Origin: Candidatus Zixiibacteriota bacterium
GTDB lineage: Bacteria; Zixibacteria; MSB-5A5; SM1-73
Length of the DNA stretch: 16,854 nucleotides
Assembly (NCBI GenBank): GCA_023129805.1
Contig: JAGMBK010000025.1
Span: 1 to 16,854 of the forward strand
Direction of reading: 5' to 3'
Every line of letters starts with the position of its first letter. The first letter of the stretch is position 1. A program made the position numbers and the translations under genes. The notes under the pieces were generated by a model. That model ran no database searches. It was not told the DNA's origin and was given only the letters and a program-made list of their open reading frames with translations. Positions 1 through 7,432 of this stretch are shown here, piece after piece.

Positions 1-2
1 GC

Positions 3-128
3 CTTTTTATGCTTGCTTTCAAAAGAACTTTTAATCATTTACCTGAATTGGATGCAAGAAGGATGATAAGTCATCCAGCGGCTCTCAGTGCTTTCCCAAA
101 CGGTCTTCTGTGGTCAGCGGATAAATAA
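3..128 (+). CDS. possible 3' end of an upstream gene (partial)
   Basis: Frame 3 is open from the window edge to a TAA at 126-128 and would encode about 41 C-terminal residues, including the stretch LPELDARRMISHP. No domain is recognisable in so short a tail. Frame 1 is also open from the edge to a TGA at 64-66, so the true frame is not decided by the sequence. The next gene's likely ATG lies 22 bases after this TAA, which would be normal operon spacing. This is a tentative entry. Confidence 0.2.
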   Translation, partial: LFMLAFKRTFNHLPELDARRMISHPAALSAFPNGLLWSADK

Positions 129-150
129 AAGATTTCCAGACTATTCTGTG

Positions 151-339
151 ATGGATAACATTTCAGATAAAATCAAGCATACTTGTTCCCTAAACAATCC
201 TTCAAATAAATCTGAAGGGACCATTGAGATTCTGAGGGAGGGGCAGGAGTGTCCCTTTTGTCGTTTTGCCAAACTAAAAAAAGAATATGACGAGATAGTC
301 TGTCCCATCTGCGGATATGGACACAAACCCTCCACCTGA
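151..339 (+). CDS. small zinc-ribbon protein
   Basis: This encodes a 62-residue protein with two CxxC pairs (Cys34/Cys37 in ECPFC and Cys51/Cys54 in VCPIC) separated by 13 residues. That is the classic four-cysteine zinc-ribbon spacing. The second knuckle, CPICGYG, resembles rubredoxin-type or zinc-ribbon knuckles. The first 25 residues are polar and show no domain. The frame is open further up to a GTG at 88, but I chose the ATG at 151 because the 21 extra residues are nondescript and would overlap a possible upstream gene end. Neither start has a clear Shine-Dalgarno sequence. A rho-independent terminator follows 11 bases after the stop, which supports this frame. A role in nucleic-acid or protein binding is inferred from the fold only. 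Confidence 0.6.
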   Translation: MDNISDKIKHTCSLNNPSNKSEGTIEILREGQECPFCRFAKLKKEYDEIVCPICGYGHKPST

Positions 340-349
340 TAGGAGAAGG

Positions 350-370
350 GAGAGGAGTTTCCTCTCTTTT
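350..370 (+). terminator. rho-independent terminator after the zinc-ribbon gene
   Basis: The perfect 7-bp stem GAGAGGA/TCCTCTC has a 3-base loop (GTT) and is followed directly by TTTT. It lies 11 bases after the stop at 339 and separates this gene from the OsmC gene at 422. Confidence 0.6.
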
Positions 371-421
371 AGTGAATGACTTCACACTGAGTTTTTTTTT
401 GCAATTTGAGAAGGAGAGACA

Positions 422-838
422 ATGTTTATCAATATGTCATGGAAGGGGAATTTGGCTTTTGAAGCGGAAACCGAGTCCTGGCATCGAATTTTGCTTGATG
501 CTAAGCGAGAGGTGGGTGGAGAGGAGAAAGGTCCCCGACCCATGGAGGTTTTGTTGGTCTCCCTGGCTGGATGCACCGCGATGGATGTTGCCTCCATTTT
601 AGCTAAGAAAAGAGTGAATCTGCAAAACATGACCGTCAAGATTAACGCAGAACAAGCGCCTCAGCATCCAAAATATTTCACCAGAATAGATGTGGAGTTC
701 AATTTCGAAGGATTTGACATCAAGGAAGAGGATGTCAAACAAGCTATTGAGCTTTCCAAGGATAAATACTGTTCGGTTTCAGTTATGTTGAAAGATAAGG
801 CTGAAATCTCATATCGATGGAATATTGTAAATGGATAA
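422..838 (+). CDS. OsmC/YhfA-family protein
   Basis: This is a 138-residue OsmC-like protein, the usual length for the short YhfA-type branch. The family signature is visible: the PRPMEVLLVSLAGCTAMDV segment at residues 39-56 carries the first conserved cysteine (Cys51), and DKYCSVS carries the second (Cys117). In characterised OsmC/Ohr proteins these two cysteines reduce organic hydroperoxides as a thiol pair in a dimer. YhfA-type members keep the fold but their substrate is poorly defined. The protein is cytoplasmic, with no signal peptide. A strong Shine-Dalgarno sequence (GAAGGAGAG) sits just before the ATG at 422. It follows a terminator, so it probably has its own promoter in the AT-rich stretch at 370-410. 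The family call is firm; peroxidase activity is inferred from the retained cysteines. Confidence 0.88.
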   Translation: MFINMSWKGNLAFEAETESWHRILLDAKREVGGEEKGPRPMEVLLVSLAGCTAMDVASILAKKRVNLQNMTVKINAEQAPQHPKYFTRIDVEFNFEGFDIKEEDVKQAIELSKDKYCSVSVMLKDKAEISYRWNIVNG

Positions 839-1068
839 AAAGCCCTGTTTCCCTTGCCAAGGGAGATGGAGACTTTCTCGCATAAACCAAATAGAAGAAA
901 GGAGGAGCATGTTAATATGTTGGAAGCGGGTTAAGTAAGTTGGTTTTGCATCAAATGAGCAATCTGCTCTTAGCTTGAAGTGGCAGGAGGATAAGGGCAA
1001 CTCTGATTTTCCGCAGTATCCATAGGACAGGAAGCCTGACAAAGAATGCAAGAAAGGAGAAGAGAAAG
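839..1068 (+). other. intergenic stretch with a well-translated-looking mini-ORF
   Basis: This 230-base gap holds a weak palindrome (TCCCTTGCCAAGGGA, near 850) soon after the OsmC stop. It also holds a near-perfect Shine-Dalgarno sequence (AAAGGAGGAGC, about 898-908) directly before ATG at 909. That frame ends after only nine codons, at TAA 936-938, and a second ATG in another frame stops after five codons. It could be a leader peptide for the lipoprotein gene at 1069 or a relic of a lost gene start. I see no longer gene here. Confidence 0.3.
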
Positions 1069-3372
1069 ATGAAAACGTATGTGAAAATCGTATGTTTGCT
1101 TGTAGTTGGGGCAGCATTGATGTTGGGGAACTGCACCAAGAAAAAATCTACCGAACCTGGTAACGGCACCCCAACTGATACCCAAAAACCCTCCGTCAGT
1201 ATCACCACCCCGACCAGTGAAACAGGGTATGCGACCGATCAACAGACCCTGAATTTGAGCGGAAGCGCATCTGACGATCAGGGAGTGACAGGTGTAACCT
1301 GGTCAAATGTGAGCACCGGGGCGGGTGGAAATTGCACCGGAACCACCAGTTGGTCTGCCACCGGAGTTACCCTGCAAGAAGAGGATAATTTGATTGTGGT
1401 GATTGCCAGCGATGCCGCAGGCAACACCGGATCCGACAGCCTAACAGTCACCTACAACCAATATGTAAGTTTTACCACCGGTCCTACTACAGATCCTTCA
1501 GCACTAACTATGGCTCAATCCACAGATGTGACCATTCGCATCGGAATTGCTCCCAATCCGAATCTTTTGGATTCCTCTGTAAGGCTTCTAAGAGTAGATA
1601 GTCAGGGTAACGTAACCGATTCCTTAAATTTTCTTTATGACGATGGAGAGTGGTACACCCACGGTGATGACATCGCAGGAGACGGTATCTTCAGCACCAA
1701 ACAAAACTTCATCGAGTCGTTTGAGGGAACCATTCGCTTGCGAATAAGGGCAATGACTCATGAAACCGAAGGAGACGTAATTGCTTACTCCTCTGTTTTC
1801 ACCATCCCGGTAGTTTCCGCCGTTACCACCCAGGAATTTTCGACTGCACTGGATGCGCAAAATTCGGGGTCGGACAAATACGACAGCCTGGCGGCTCTGG
1901 TGGGTGAGGATGAGGCCAAACAGCAGACCCTTACTTGGATACAGACACAAAGCGGAGTGGATTCTGCAGGGTTGACAGATGAAGGCGATGCCATCTGGGT
2001 GGAATATCATTCCGGAATCAGCGGAATGATCCTGCTTTATGGCGAGGATATCAAAGGCGGATCTTCAGAGCGCAGTCGAGAAACAGGACCGAAAATTCCA
2101 CCCTCTTTACAAACCAGGGGAGTTCTTGATCCGACCAAGCTTGGTCGTATAGCTCATGCTGTGGTGGATGAGGATACGGTGGGAAGCACCAAGGTGTTGA
2201 TCTATGACGCCTTTCATACCCAATTTCCAGCAGAAGGAAACCAGATCTGCAGTATATTTGTGAAGTCAGAGTGTCCTCAGTTCACCGTGACGCATGCCAA
2301 GAACACTGGGTGTACGGTGGATATGGTTGAAACCTTCAGCCAGTATGGCACAATCTATATCAGCACGCATGGTAGCGTTCGCGATGGGAAGGTGAGATTC
2401 TTAACTGGAGAAAAGCCCGATACCCTTTCGTTTGACCTGATACGTTTCATAGAGCTTAAGCTGAAGATGTTGGGTCTGGGAACGGTGAAGGGAAAGACTT
2501 ACTATGCCATCTATCCTTCCTTTATCACCGGCAACTATCCCAAAAGCATTGTGTTCAATTCCTCCTGCTATAGTGGCGCAAACCAGACCATGTCCAACGC
2601 ATTCAGAAACAAAGGGGTTTTGACCTATCTGGGCTATGACAAGTCGGTAGGCGGGACCTTTGCCAGAACCTCCGCCACCGCTTTCTTCGAGAAGATGGTA
2701 AATCAACAGAAAAAAACCGGTGAAGCTTTCACGCCCGGTCAAAAGGATCCTGGTCATAAACATGCCGAATTTGTGATGTTCGGCAGTCAAAAGGCATTTT
2801 ATCAGTCTGATTTCACCAATGGAGGATTTGAGACCGGGAATCTACAGGGATGGACTAAAGATGGTGACGGTCGCGTGATAACCAAGCTGGTTTTCCTCAC
2901 CCCACAGGAAGGAAGCTTTATGGGCATTATCTCCACTGGACTGGGCCAGGACATCCTATCGGGGTCCATCTCCCAGTCTTTCTGTATTCCAGCAGGTAAA
3001 ACCACTCTTTCATTCAAATACAACTTCTTGTCGGAAGAATTCATGGTGTATGTGGGAACCGTATATCAGGACTACTTTAAAGTGGTTTTGAAAACCGAGG
3101 ATGATGAGCTCACTCTGTTATATAAGGACATTGATGCTCTTGCTGGAGAGGTTTCGCAAGCCACTGAGATCCACTTTGACATCCCACCTCCAGATCCAAA
3201 CGATCCTAACGAAACTGAGGATGGTGTGTGGATGACCGGCTGGAGGACGGTGTCATTTGATGTCTCCGCATATGCAGGAAAGGCTGTCATCCTCATCTTC
3301 GAATGTGGGGATATGGGCGGCGACAGCATTTTCGACACCGCCATCTTATTAGACGCCATAAAGTTTGAATAG
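1069..3372 (+). CDS. large lipoprotein with Ig-like domain and caspase-like (clan CD-type) core
   Basis: This 767-residue exported protein starts with a lysine plus hydrophobic signal and a lipobox-like LGNC, putting the lipidated Cys at 22. A charged and then Pro/Thr-rich linker follows. Residues about 41-131 look like a bacterial Ig-like domain (hydrophobic/Thr strands, the SDDQGV and SDAAGNTG turns). Residues about 132-255 form a second beta-rich domain with an acidic GDDIAGDG loop that may bind calcium. The central part has TIYISTHGS (His434-Gly435) and, 66 residues on, IVFNSSCYSG (Cys500). A hydrophobic strand ending in His-Gly and a second ending in Cys is the pattern of clan CD cysteine peptidases (caspase, gingipain, CHAT). 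Residues about 584-767 begin NGGFETGNLQGW and resemble a jelly-roll, carbohydrate-binding-like module. A good Shine-Dalgarno sequence (AAAGGAGAAG) precedes the ATG. The domain order is seen; peptidase activity is inference. Confidence 0.7.
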   Translation: MKTYVKIVCLLVVGAALMLGNCTKKKSTEPGNGTPTDTQKPSVSITTPTSETGYATDQQTLNLSGSASDDQGVTGVTWSNVSTGAGGNCTGTTSWSATGVTLQEEDNLIVVIASDAAGNTGSDSLTVTYNQYVSFTTGPTTDPSALTMAQSTDVTIRIGIAPNPNLLDSSVRLLRVDSQGNVTDSLNFLYDDGEWYTHGDDIAGDGIFSTKQNFIESFEGTIRLRIRAMTHETEGDVIAYSSVFTIPVVSAVTTQEFSTALDAQNSGSDKYDSLAALVGEDEAKQQTLTWIQTQSGVDSAGLTDEGDAIWVEYHSGISGMILLYGEDIKGGSSERSRETGPKIPPSLQTRGVLDPTKLGRIAHAVVDEDTVGSTKVLIYDAFHTQFPAEGNQICSIFVKSECPQFTVTHAKNTGCTVDMVETFSQYGTIYISTHGSVRDGKVRFLTGEKPDTLSFDLIRFIELKLKMLGLGTVKGKTYYAIYPSFITGNYPKSIVFNSSCYSGANQTMSNAFRNKGVLTYLGYDKSVGGTFARTSATAFFEKMVNQQKKTGEAFTPGQKDPGHKHAEFVMFGSQKAFYQSDFTNGGFETGNLQGWTKDGDGRVITKLVFLTPQEGSFMGIISTGLGQDILSGSISQSFCIPAGKTTLSFKYNFLSEEFMVYVGTVYQDYFKVVLKTEDDELTLLYKDIDALAGEVSQATEIHFDIPPPDPNDPNETEDGVWMTGWRTVSFDVSAYAGKAVILIFECGDMGGDSIFDTAILLDAIKFE

Positions 3373-3383
3373 CTCAAACCCAG

Positions 3384-3417
3384 AGGGGAGCTGAAAAGAT
3401 AGAGTTTCAGCTCCCCT
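3384..3417 (+). terminator. strong hairpin after the large lipoprotein gene
   Basis: The perfect 13-bp stem AGGGGAGCTGAAA/TTTCAGCTCCCCT with an 8-base loop begins 12 bases after the stop at 3372. It lacks a T-tract on either strand, so it may end transcription inefficiently or protect the mRNA 3' end. Confidence 0.5.
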
Positions 3418-3436
3418 AAAGATTAATTCATAGCAA

Positions 3437-3928
3437 ATGAGAACAAATGCCAAGCTTCTTATAGTCTCAATCTTATTCCTGTTCTGGGTGGTTATGAACG
3501 GTTTTTCCTGTAAAGAAAAAGCTGAAAATGTCAGGATCATCTTTTATCATCAGGGACAGGAAACTGGTGTCAGTCCGGAACAGTCGGGATTTCTGGATTT
3601 GATAAAAACGACAGAAGATCTTCTTGTTACCGCTGATGATATGTTGAAACTGGATGTCGATCCTGAGTTAATTGAACAGATCAAAAAGAAAGGTAGCGCA
3701 ATCGAGATCATATATCCGAAATCGATCGAGCTTACCAGTAATTATGATAAACAGACCATTTATCCTGATCGGATTTTGATTCCCCTCTCTGGTGAGTTCG
3801 TCGGAGAAGAGGAGAATCCTACCGCTATCATCTTCCATGGCTATCCAGCTTATTCATCGGGTCCTTACAGTAATAGCAAGGGGATAAAAGAGCTTAAAGA
3901 GATTTTACAGGCAATGGGAATCAAGTAA
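3437..3928 (+). CDS. unrecognised small lipoprotein or secreted protein
   Basis: This 163-residue protein has an N-terminal signal (basic MRTNAK, then a hydrophobic run to residue 20). A cysteine at position 25 in NGFSC, followed by the charged KEKAE, fits a weak lipobox. The mature part alternates short beta-like stretches (VRIIFYHQG, AIEIIYPKS, RILIPLSG, TAIIFHGYP) with acidic helices and ends in an amphipathic helix. I do not recognise a family. No Shine-Dalgarno sequence is visible at the ATG at 3437; the only later in-frame Met is residue 20, inside the signal. It lies 64 bases after the large lipoprotein gene, beyond a hairpin. It may be read through from that gene, which would suggest a shared envelope role, but this is speculation. 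Confidence 0.6.
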   Translation: MRTNAKLLIVSILFLFWVVMNGFSCKEKAENVRIIFYHQGQETGVSPEQSGFLDLIKTTEDLLVTADDMLKLDVDPELIEQIKKKGSAIEIIYPKSIELTSNYDKQTIYPDRILIPLSGEFVGEEENPTAIIFHGYPAYSSGPYSNSKGIKELKEILQAMGIK

Positions 3929-3942
3929 GACTATCTCTTGTT

Positions 3943-4023
3943 GGGATAGGGGTTGCACCCCTATCCCTCTCCGGACAGGGGTACAACCCTTCAGGGCGAG
4001 CCTTCAGGACGAGCCCCTGTCCG
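3943..4023. repeat. tandem palindromic repeat element upstream of comEC
   Basis: There are two back-to-back hairpins. The first is GGGATAGGGGT/ACCCCTATCCC (3943-3953/3957-3967, 11 bp, loop TGC). The second is CGGACAGGGG/CCCCTGTCCG (3972-3981/4014-4023). The second encloses a 13-base direct repeat, TTCAGGGCGAGCC then TTCAGGACGAGCC (3991-4016). The 15-mer CTTCAGGACGAGCCC at 4002-4016 recurs in reverse complement at 7452-7466. There is no T-tract, so it is better read as an interspersed repeat than as a classical terminator, although it could serve as one. Confidence 0.7.
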
Positions 4024-4038
4024 AACCAAAGATTCGAC

Positions 4039-6390
4039 ATGAGACGTCCTGCCTTTTATGCTTTACTTCTTTTTGTCTCAGGCATTCTTTTAGGCAATTT
4101 TTTTGATCTTCCAGTAGTTTTACTCCTTTCAATTTTTGCCCTCACACTTCTCTTCTGCGTGCTATTCCTTTTGCGGAAAGAGAAGAAAAGCGTCAACTTT
4201 TTTCTAATCCTTTCAATCATACTGGCAGGATTTTTCAGATATGAGCTTCTAACCCGGGATTTTCCCTCAAATCACGTGAAGAATTTCTTAAGCTTAAATT
4301 CCAAGGTGTCCATTACCGGAAAGATTATGGAGGAGCCTGACGTTAGGAAAAACAAAACTTTCATAACTCTTGAGGTGGAGAAAATATCCATAAGGGAAAG
4401 GACATACTCCACCACCGGTCAGATAATTCTGAAAGTCAAAGAGCCCACTTTTAAGTTTGATTACGCTGATAACATTAAATTTGAAGGATATTTGAATGAG
4501 CCCACATCCAAAAGAAACCCGGGAGCATTCGATTACAAGAGATATCTTAACCGAAAGAAAATCTACGGAATTGTTAGTCTGTCTCACGCTGATCAGGTTG
4601 AAATCCTAAAGACAAGTAAAGGAAATATTTTCTTTTCCAAGATTGTGATTCCTTTGCGAAGATGGATTTTAGGGATCTTCGACAGGACATTATCAGGAAA
4701 TCACAAAGCCCTTCTTGCCGGCTTTCTCTTAGGAGAGACCAGGGAAATTCCCAAACACGTTTATACCATGTTCAGAGATACCGGCACAGTTCATCTCCTG
4801 GCAGTTTCCGGCTCCAACGTATGGTTAGTTATCGGGGTGATTTTCGGGGCTTTAAGTTTGCTTCGCGTTCCCAAACTTTTTGCCACTCTGGTGACCCTGG
4901 TTTGTATCCTCATATTTGCCAATCTGGTGCATAACGATCCCCCGGTGGTGAGGGCAGGCATTATGGCGGGGGTGATGCTGGTGGGTGTTCTTTTATATAA
5001 AGATGTGAACCTGGTAAATGTGGTCTCATTTTCCGGTTTGGTTATTCTGTTTTTTTCTCCTCTCTTTCTTTTCGATGTGGGGTTTCAGCTTTCCTTTGCC
5101 TCGGTTTTTGGAATTCTTCTCTTATATCCACAACTGAGCAAGCTGGTGTCGAAATATGTAAGCAGATCTAATAAGAAGTTGTGGAAATGGATAATCATGC
5201 CAGCCCTGATATCTGTATCTGTAGAGTTGGTTCTTTTCCCTATCTTAGCCTATTATTTTAACATGATTCCTCTTATAATAGTGGTGGCTAATATATTCAT
5301 AGTTCCTCTGGCTGGATTGTCGGTGGTGCTGGCTTGCTTCACATTGTTTTCAGCCATCTTCAGCAACTTCCTGGCAGTTGTTTTTTCTGCTTTTAACTGG
5401 CTATGTCTGGATTTGACTTTAAGATTGACCGAATTTTTTGCCACTCTGCCCATAGCAAAGCTTTCTGTTCCGGCTCCCTCAATTTCCAGTTTCATACTCT
5501 ACTACTTTTTTCTCTGGCTTTTAGTCGGCTCAATCGCCACAAAGAAAAAAACCATTCTTTTTTCCGTTCTGATAATTGCCAATGTGCTCATCTGGAGGGA
5601 GGGACCCTCACACAACCATAGACATTTGAGAGTAACTCTCCTGGATGTTAGCCAGGGAAGTTCTGCCGTCTTCGATTTTCCCAACAAGAAGACTTTTTTG
5701 ATAAACGCAGGAGAGAAAGGGATGAATTTTGATGCCGGGGAGTATATCGTCGTTCCATTTTTAAATCATAAAGGCACCACCAAAATTGATAAGTTAATCC
5801 TCACGGATACTAACCCCTTGAATCTAAATTCAGCCCGATCAATTAATGAAAACAGAGAAGTTGAACAAATTTTATTGCCAGATCCTTCCAATCTTTTGGA
5901 TGGAACCTACGGAAATTTGCTGAAAGGGCTCTCGAATAAATTCCTCTTTTTGGATTCTATTGAGGCCATCACAGATCAAAAAGCAAAGCTAAAGATTTGG
6001 TTCTTTGACTATCCGAAAATTGAGAAATTAGGTTTGGTTTCTATAGAAAAAGTAGTAAAAATTGAGTATCAAAAGATTAATTTCTGCCTTTTGGATGGAA
6101 TAAAGAGGGTTCATTTTGATTCAGAATTTCAATGGGATAAATTCAAAAATTGTTCGGTTCTGGTTTTGTCTGAACTGGGAAATGCGGATGAAATTATCCA
6201 GGTCATCTCCGCCATCAGACCGCAGAAGATCATCTTCACCCGTCATTATTTTCGTTATGAGAAGGATAAAATTCCAGCCCTGATGCATCTGAATTTTCCT
6301 GAAATTGAATATTACCGCACCGCAGAAAATGGGGCGATAAGTTGTGAAACTAATGGCGAGAAATTGTGGTTTGATCTCACAATTAGATAA
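4039..6390 (+). CDS. comEC: ComEC/Rec2 DNA-uptake channel with degenerate metallo-beta-lactamase domain
   Basis: This 783-residue inner-membrane protein is full length for ComEC, which carries single-stranded DNA into the cytoplasm during natural transformation. The order is typical. There are N-terminal membrane helices (residues about 5-65), then a soluble OB-like DUF4131 region (about 70-195, with GKIMEEPDVRKNKTFI). The Competence membrane domain covers about 200-515 and has the hallmark VHLLAVSGSNV at 251-261 and PVVRAGIMAGVM. A metallo-beta-lactamase-like domain follows from about 531. That last domain opens normally (VTLLDVSQGSS), but the site of the HxHxDH metal motif reads TDTNPLNLNS (589-598), with no His and no Asp at the second position. 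The ATG at 4039 lacks a Shine-Dalgarno sequence and directly abuts a repeat element, yet the RRPAFYALLLFVSGILLGN start matches family N-termini. No other competence gene is nearby. Confidence 0.9.
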   Translation: MRRPAFYALLLFVSGILLGNFFDLPVVLLLSIFALTLLFCVLFLLRKEKKSVNFFLILSIILAGFFRYELLTRDFPSNHVKNFLSLNSKVSITGKIMEEPDVRKNKTFITLEVEKISIRERTYSTTGQIILKVKEPTFKFDYADNIKFEGYLNEPTSKRNPGAFDYKRYLNRKKIYGIVSLSHADQVEILKTSKGNIFFSKIVIPLRRWILGIFDRTLSGNHKALLAGFLLGETREIPKHVYTMFRDTGTVHLLAVSGSNVWLVIGVIFGALSLLRVPKLFATLVTLVCILIFANLVHNDPPVVRAGIMAGVMLVGVLLYKDVNLVNVVSFSGLVILFFSPLFLFDVGFQLSFASVFGILLLYPQLSKLVSKYVSRSNKKLWKWIIMPALISVSVELVLFPILAYYFNMIPLIIVVANIFIVPLAGLSVVLACFTLFSAIFSNFLAVVFSAFNWLCLDLTLRLTEFFATLPIAKLSVPAPSISSFILYYFFLWLLVGSIATKKKTILFSVLIIANVLIWREGPSHNHRHLRVTLLDVSQGSSAVFDFPNKKTFLINAGEKGMNFDAGEYIVVPFLNHKGTTKIDKLILTDTNPLNLNSARSINENREVEQILLPDPSNLLDGTYGNLLKGLSNKFLFLDSIEAITDQKAKLKIWFFDYPKIEKLGLVSIEKVVKIEYQKINFCLLDGIKRVHFDSEFQWDKFKNCSVLVLSELGNADEIIQVISAIRPQKIIFTRHYFRYEKDKIPALMHLNFPEIEYYRTAENGAISCETNGEKLWFDLTIR

Positions 6391-6469
6391 AGTAACGTAT
6401 GAAGCGAGGTGCTATTTGACGTTATGATACAGTTAGATAAAGGTCATAAAGAAAATCTTTGAGTCGTCG

Positions 6470-6560
6470 AATTGGAGTGTCAAGCTTCAGCTTGACCTTT
6501 TAACTCCTTGAAAAGCAAACGGGTCTTTCTTAGTACCGCTAAAGCGGGGCACTCCAAATT
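6470..6560. repeat. inverted-repeat-bounded intergenic element with two hairpins
   Basis: The outer ends are inverted: AATTGGAGTG at 6470-6479 against CACTCCAAATT at 6550-6560. Inside are the perfect 8-bp hairpin GTCAAGCTTCAGCTTGAC (6479-6496), followed by CCTTTT, and a second palindrome, CCGCTAAAGCGG, just before the right end. The first hairpin plus T-run could terminate comEC transcription. The arrangement resembles a small non-coding repeat more than a single terminator. Confidence 0.5.
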
Positions 6561-6592
6561 TGGTTGGGAAAAACTTTTTCAGGAATCTCGTT

Positions 6593-7321
6593 ATGACAAC
6601 AGTAGAAATAATTTTGCTGGCTGGTTTTATTGTTTTGATTGGACATTTCATTAAAGGGCTATCCGGGTTTGCCAGTGCTCTGTTTGCAATTCCTCTTTTA
6701 GCATTATTCTTAGATATCAGGTTTGTAGTCCCCGTGTTTTTACTATTCGATTTCATTTCCGGAATAATTTTGACCGTACAGACCAGGAGATTCATTGACA
6801 AGAAATCTGGTCTTTTGATTCTCTCAGGTCTTATAATCGGGACGGCAGTTGGGACGTATCTTCTGGTCTCTTTTGGAAACGAAGCGCTGAAAAGAGTATT
6901 TGGTGTGGTTGTGATTCTATTTGCGCTGAAAATATTAATCTTAGACAAGGAGAATATAAAAAAACAGATCAGCAAAATTTGGGCGCCTGTCTCCGGGATT
7001 GCTGGTGGTTGCACGGGCGCAATGTTTGGCCTGAACGGTCCGCCTCTGGTGCTCTATCTTACCCACCAATTACGGGACAAACAAGTCTTTAGAGCTACGC
7101 TTTATGGCTTATTTTTTGTAGATGCTTGCTATAGACTGATCTTATACTCATGCAATAAACTGATCACAGCAGAAGTAGTCAAATTTGCTTTATATCTGAC
7201 GCCATTTCTGCTGATTGGTCTTCTTCTTGGATCAAAATTGCATACAAAGATTAATGAAAATATCTTCAAAAAGATCATTGCATTGATTCTTATGATAACT
7301 GGAGTATTCCTGGCTATGTAA
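6593..7321 (+). CDS. TauE/SafE-family (DUF81) membrane transporter
   Basis: This 242-residue polytopic inner-membrane protein, with about seven to eight predicted helices, belongs to the TauE/SafE family. Members export or import small anions such as sulfite, sulfoacetate or other organosulfur compounds, but substrate cannot be read from sequence. The first helix carries the family-like GHFIKGLSGFASALFAIPLLAL, and the second half repeats the pattern with GIAGGCTGAMFGLNGPPLVLYL. The frame opens at TTG 6560, but I prefer ATG 6593. AGGA lies nine bases before it, the N-terminus then starts directly at helix 1, and the TTG sits inside the terminus of a repeat. A strong terminator follows at 7345-7375. 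It seems to be a single-gene transcript, with no sulfur-metabolism neighbours to suggest a substrate. Confidence 0.85.
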   Translation: MTTVEIILLAGFIVLIGHFIKGLSGFASALFAIPLLALFLDIRFVVPVFLLFDFISGIILTVQTRRFIDKKSGLLILSGLIIGTAVGTYLLVSFGNEALKRVFGVVVILFALKILILDKENIKKQISKIWAPVSGIAGGCTGAMFGLNGPPLVLYLTHQLRDKQVFRATLYGLFFVDACYRLILYSCNKLITAEVVKFALYLTPFLLIGLLLGSKLHTKINENIFKKIIALILMITGVFLAM

Positions 7322-7344
7322 GAAAAACGAGCAGATTCATTATG

Positions 7345-7375
7345 AAAAAAGCTGGGCGGCTAACTCAGTTTTTTT
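7345..7375 (+). terminator. rho-independent terminator of the TauE-like gene
   Basis: The stem AAAAAAGCTGGG pairs with CTCAGTTTTTTT (two G-T wobbles) around the loop CGGCTAA, giving an A-tract, a GC core and a T7 tract. It lies 23 bases after the stop. A second perfect 11-bp hairpin, GTGGCGGGGTA/TACCCCGCCAC, follows at 7386-7410. Confidence 0.75.
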
Positions 7376-7385
7376 CAAAAAAGTT

Positions 7386-7410
7386 GTGGCGGGGTACTCT
7401 ACCCCGCCAC
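7386..7410. repeat. perfect 11-bp palindrome
   Basis: GTGGCGGGGTA and TACCCCGCCAC flank a 3-base loop (CTC). No T-tract follows on the plus strand. Its design (11-bp GC-rich stem, 3-base loop) is like the hairpin at 3943-3967, so it is probably part of the same intergenic repeat population. Confidence 0.6.
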
Positions 7411-7432
7411 ATTCATGGTGAGCTTGTCCAAC

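Noticed and set aside
3943..4023. CRISPR-like or riboswitch reading of the double hairpin before comEC
   Set aside because: There are no regularly spaced repeats with unique spacers and no conserved riboswitch motif that I can identify. The modules recur elsewhere in the window as interspersed palindromes.
6416..6443. Promoter for the transporter gene at TTGACG near 6416
   Set aside because: No acceptable -10 box lies at 16-18 bases (TAAAGG is the best), so it was not annotated.
6560..6592. TTG at 6560 as the start of the TauE-like gene
   Set aside because: It falls in the inverted terminus of a repeat element and adds 11 residues before helix 1. ATG 6593 has an AGGA at good spacing.
6487..7014. 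Minus-strand frame of 175 codons over the transporter gene
   Set aside because: The plus-strand TauE/SafE-like protein has clear membrane helices and family motifs; the opposite frame has none.
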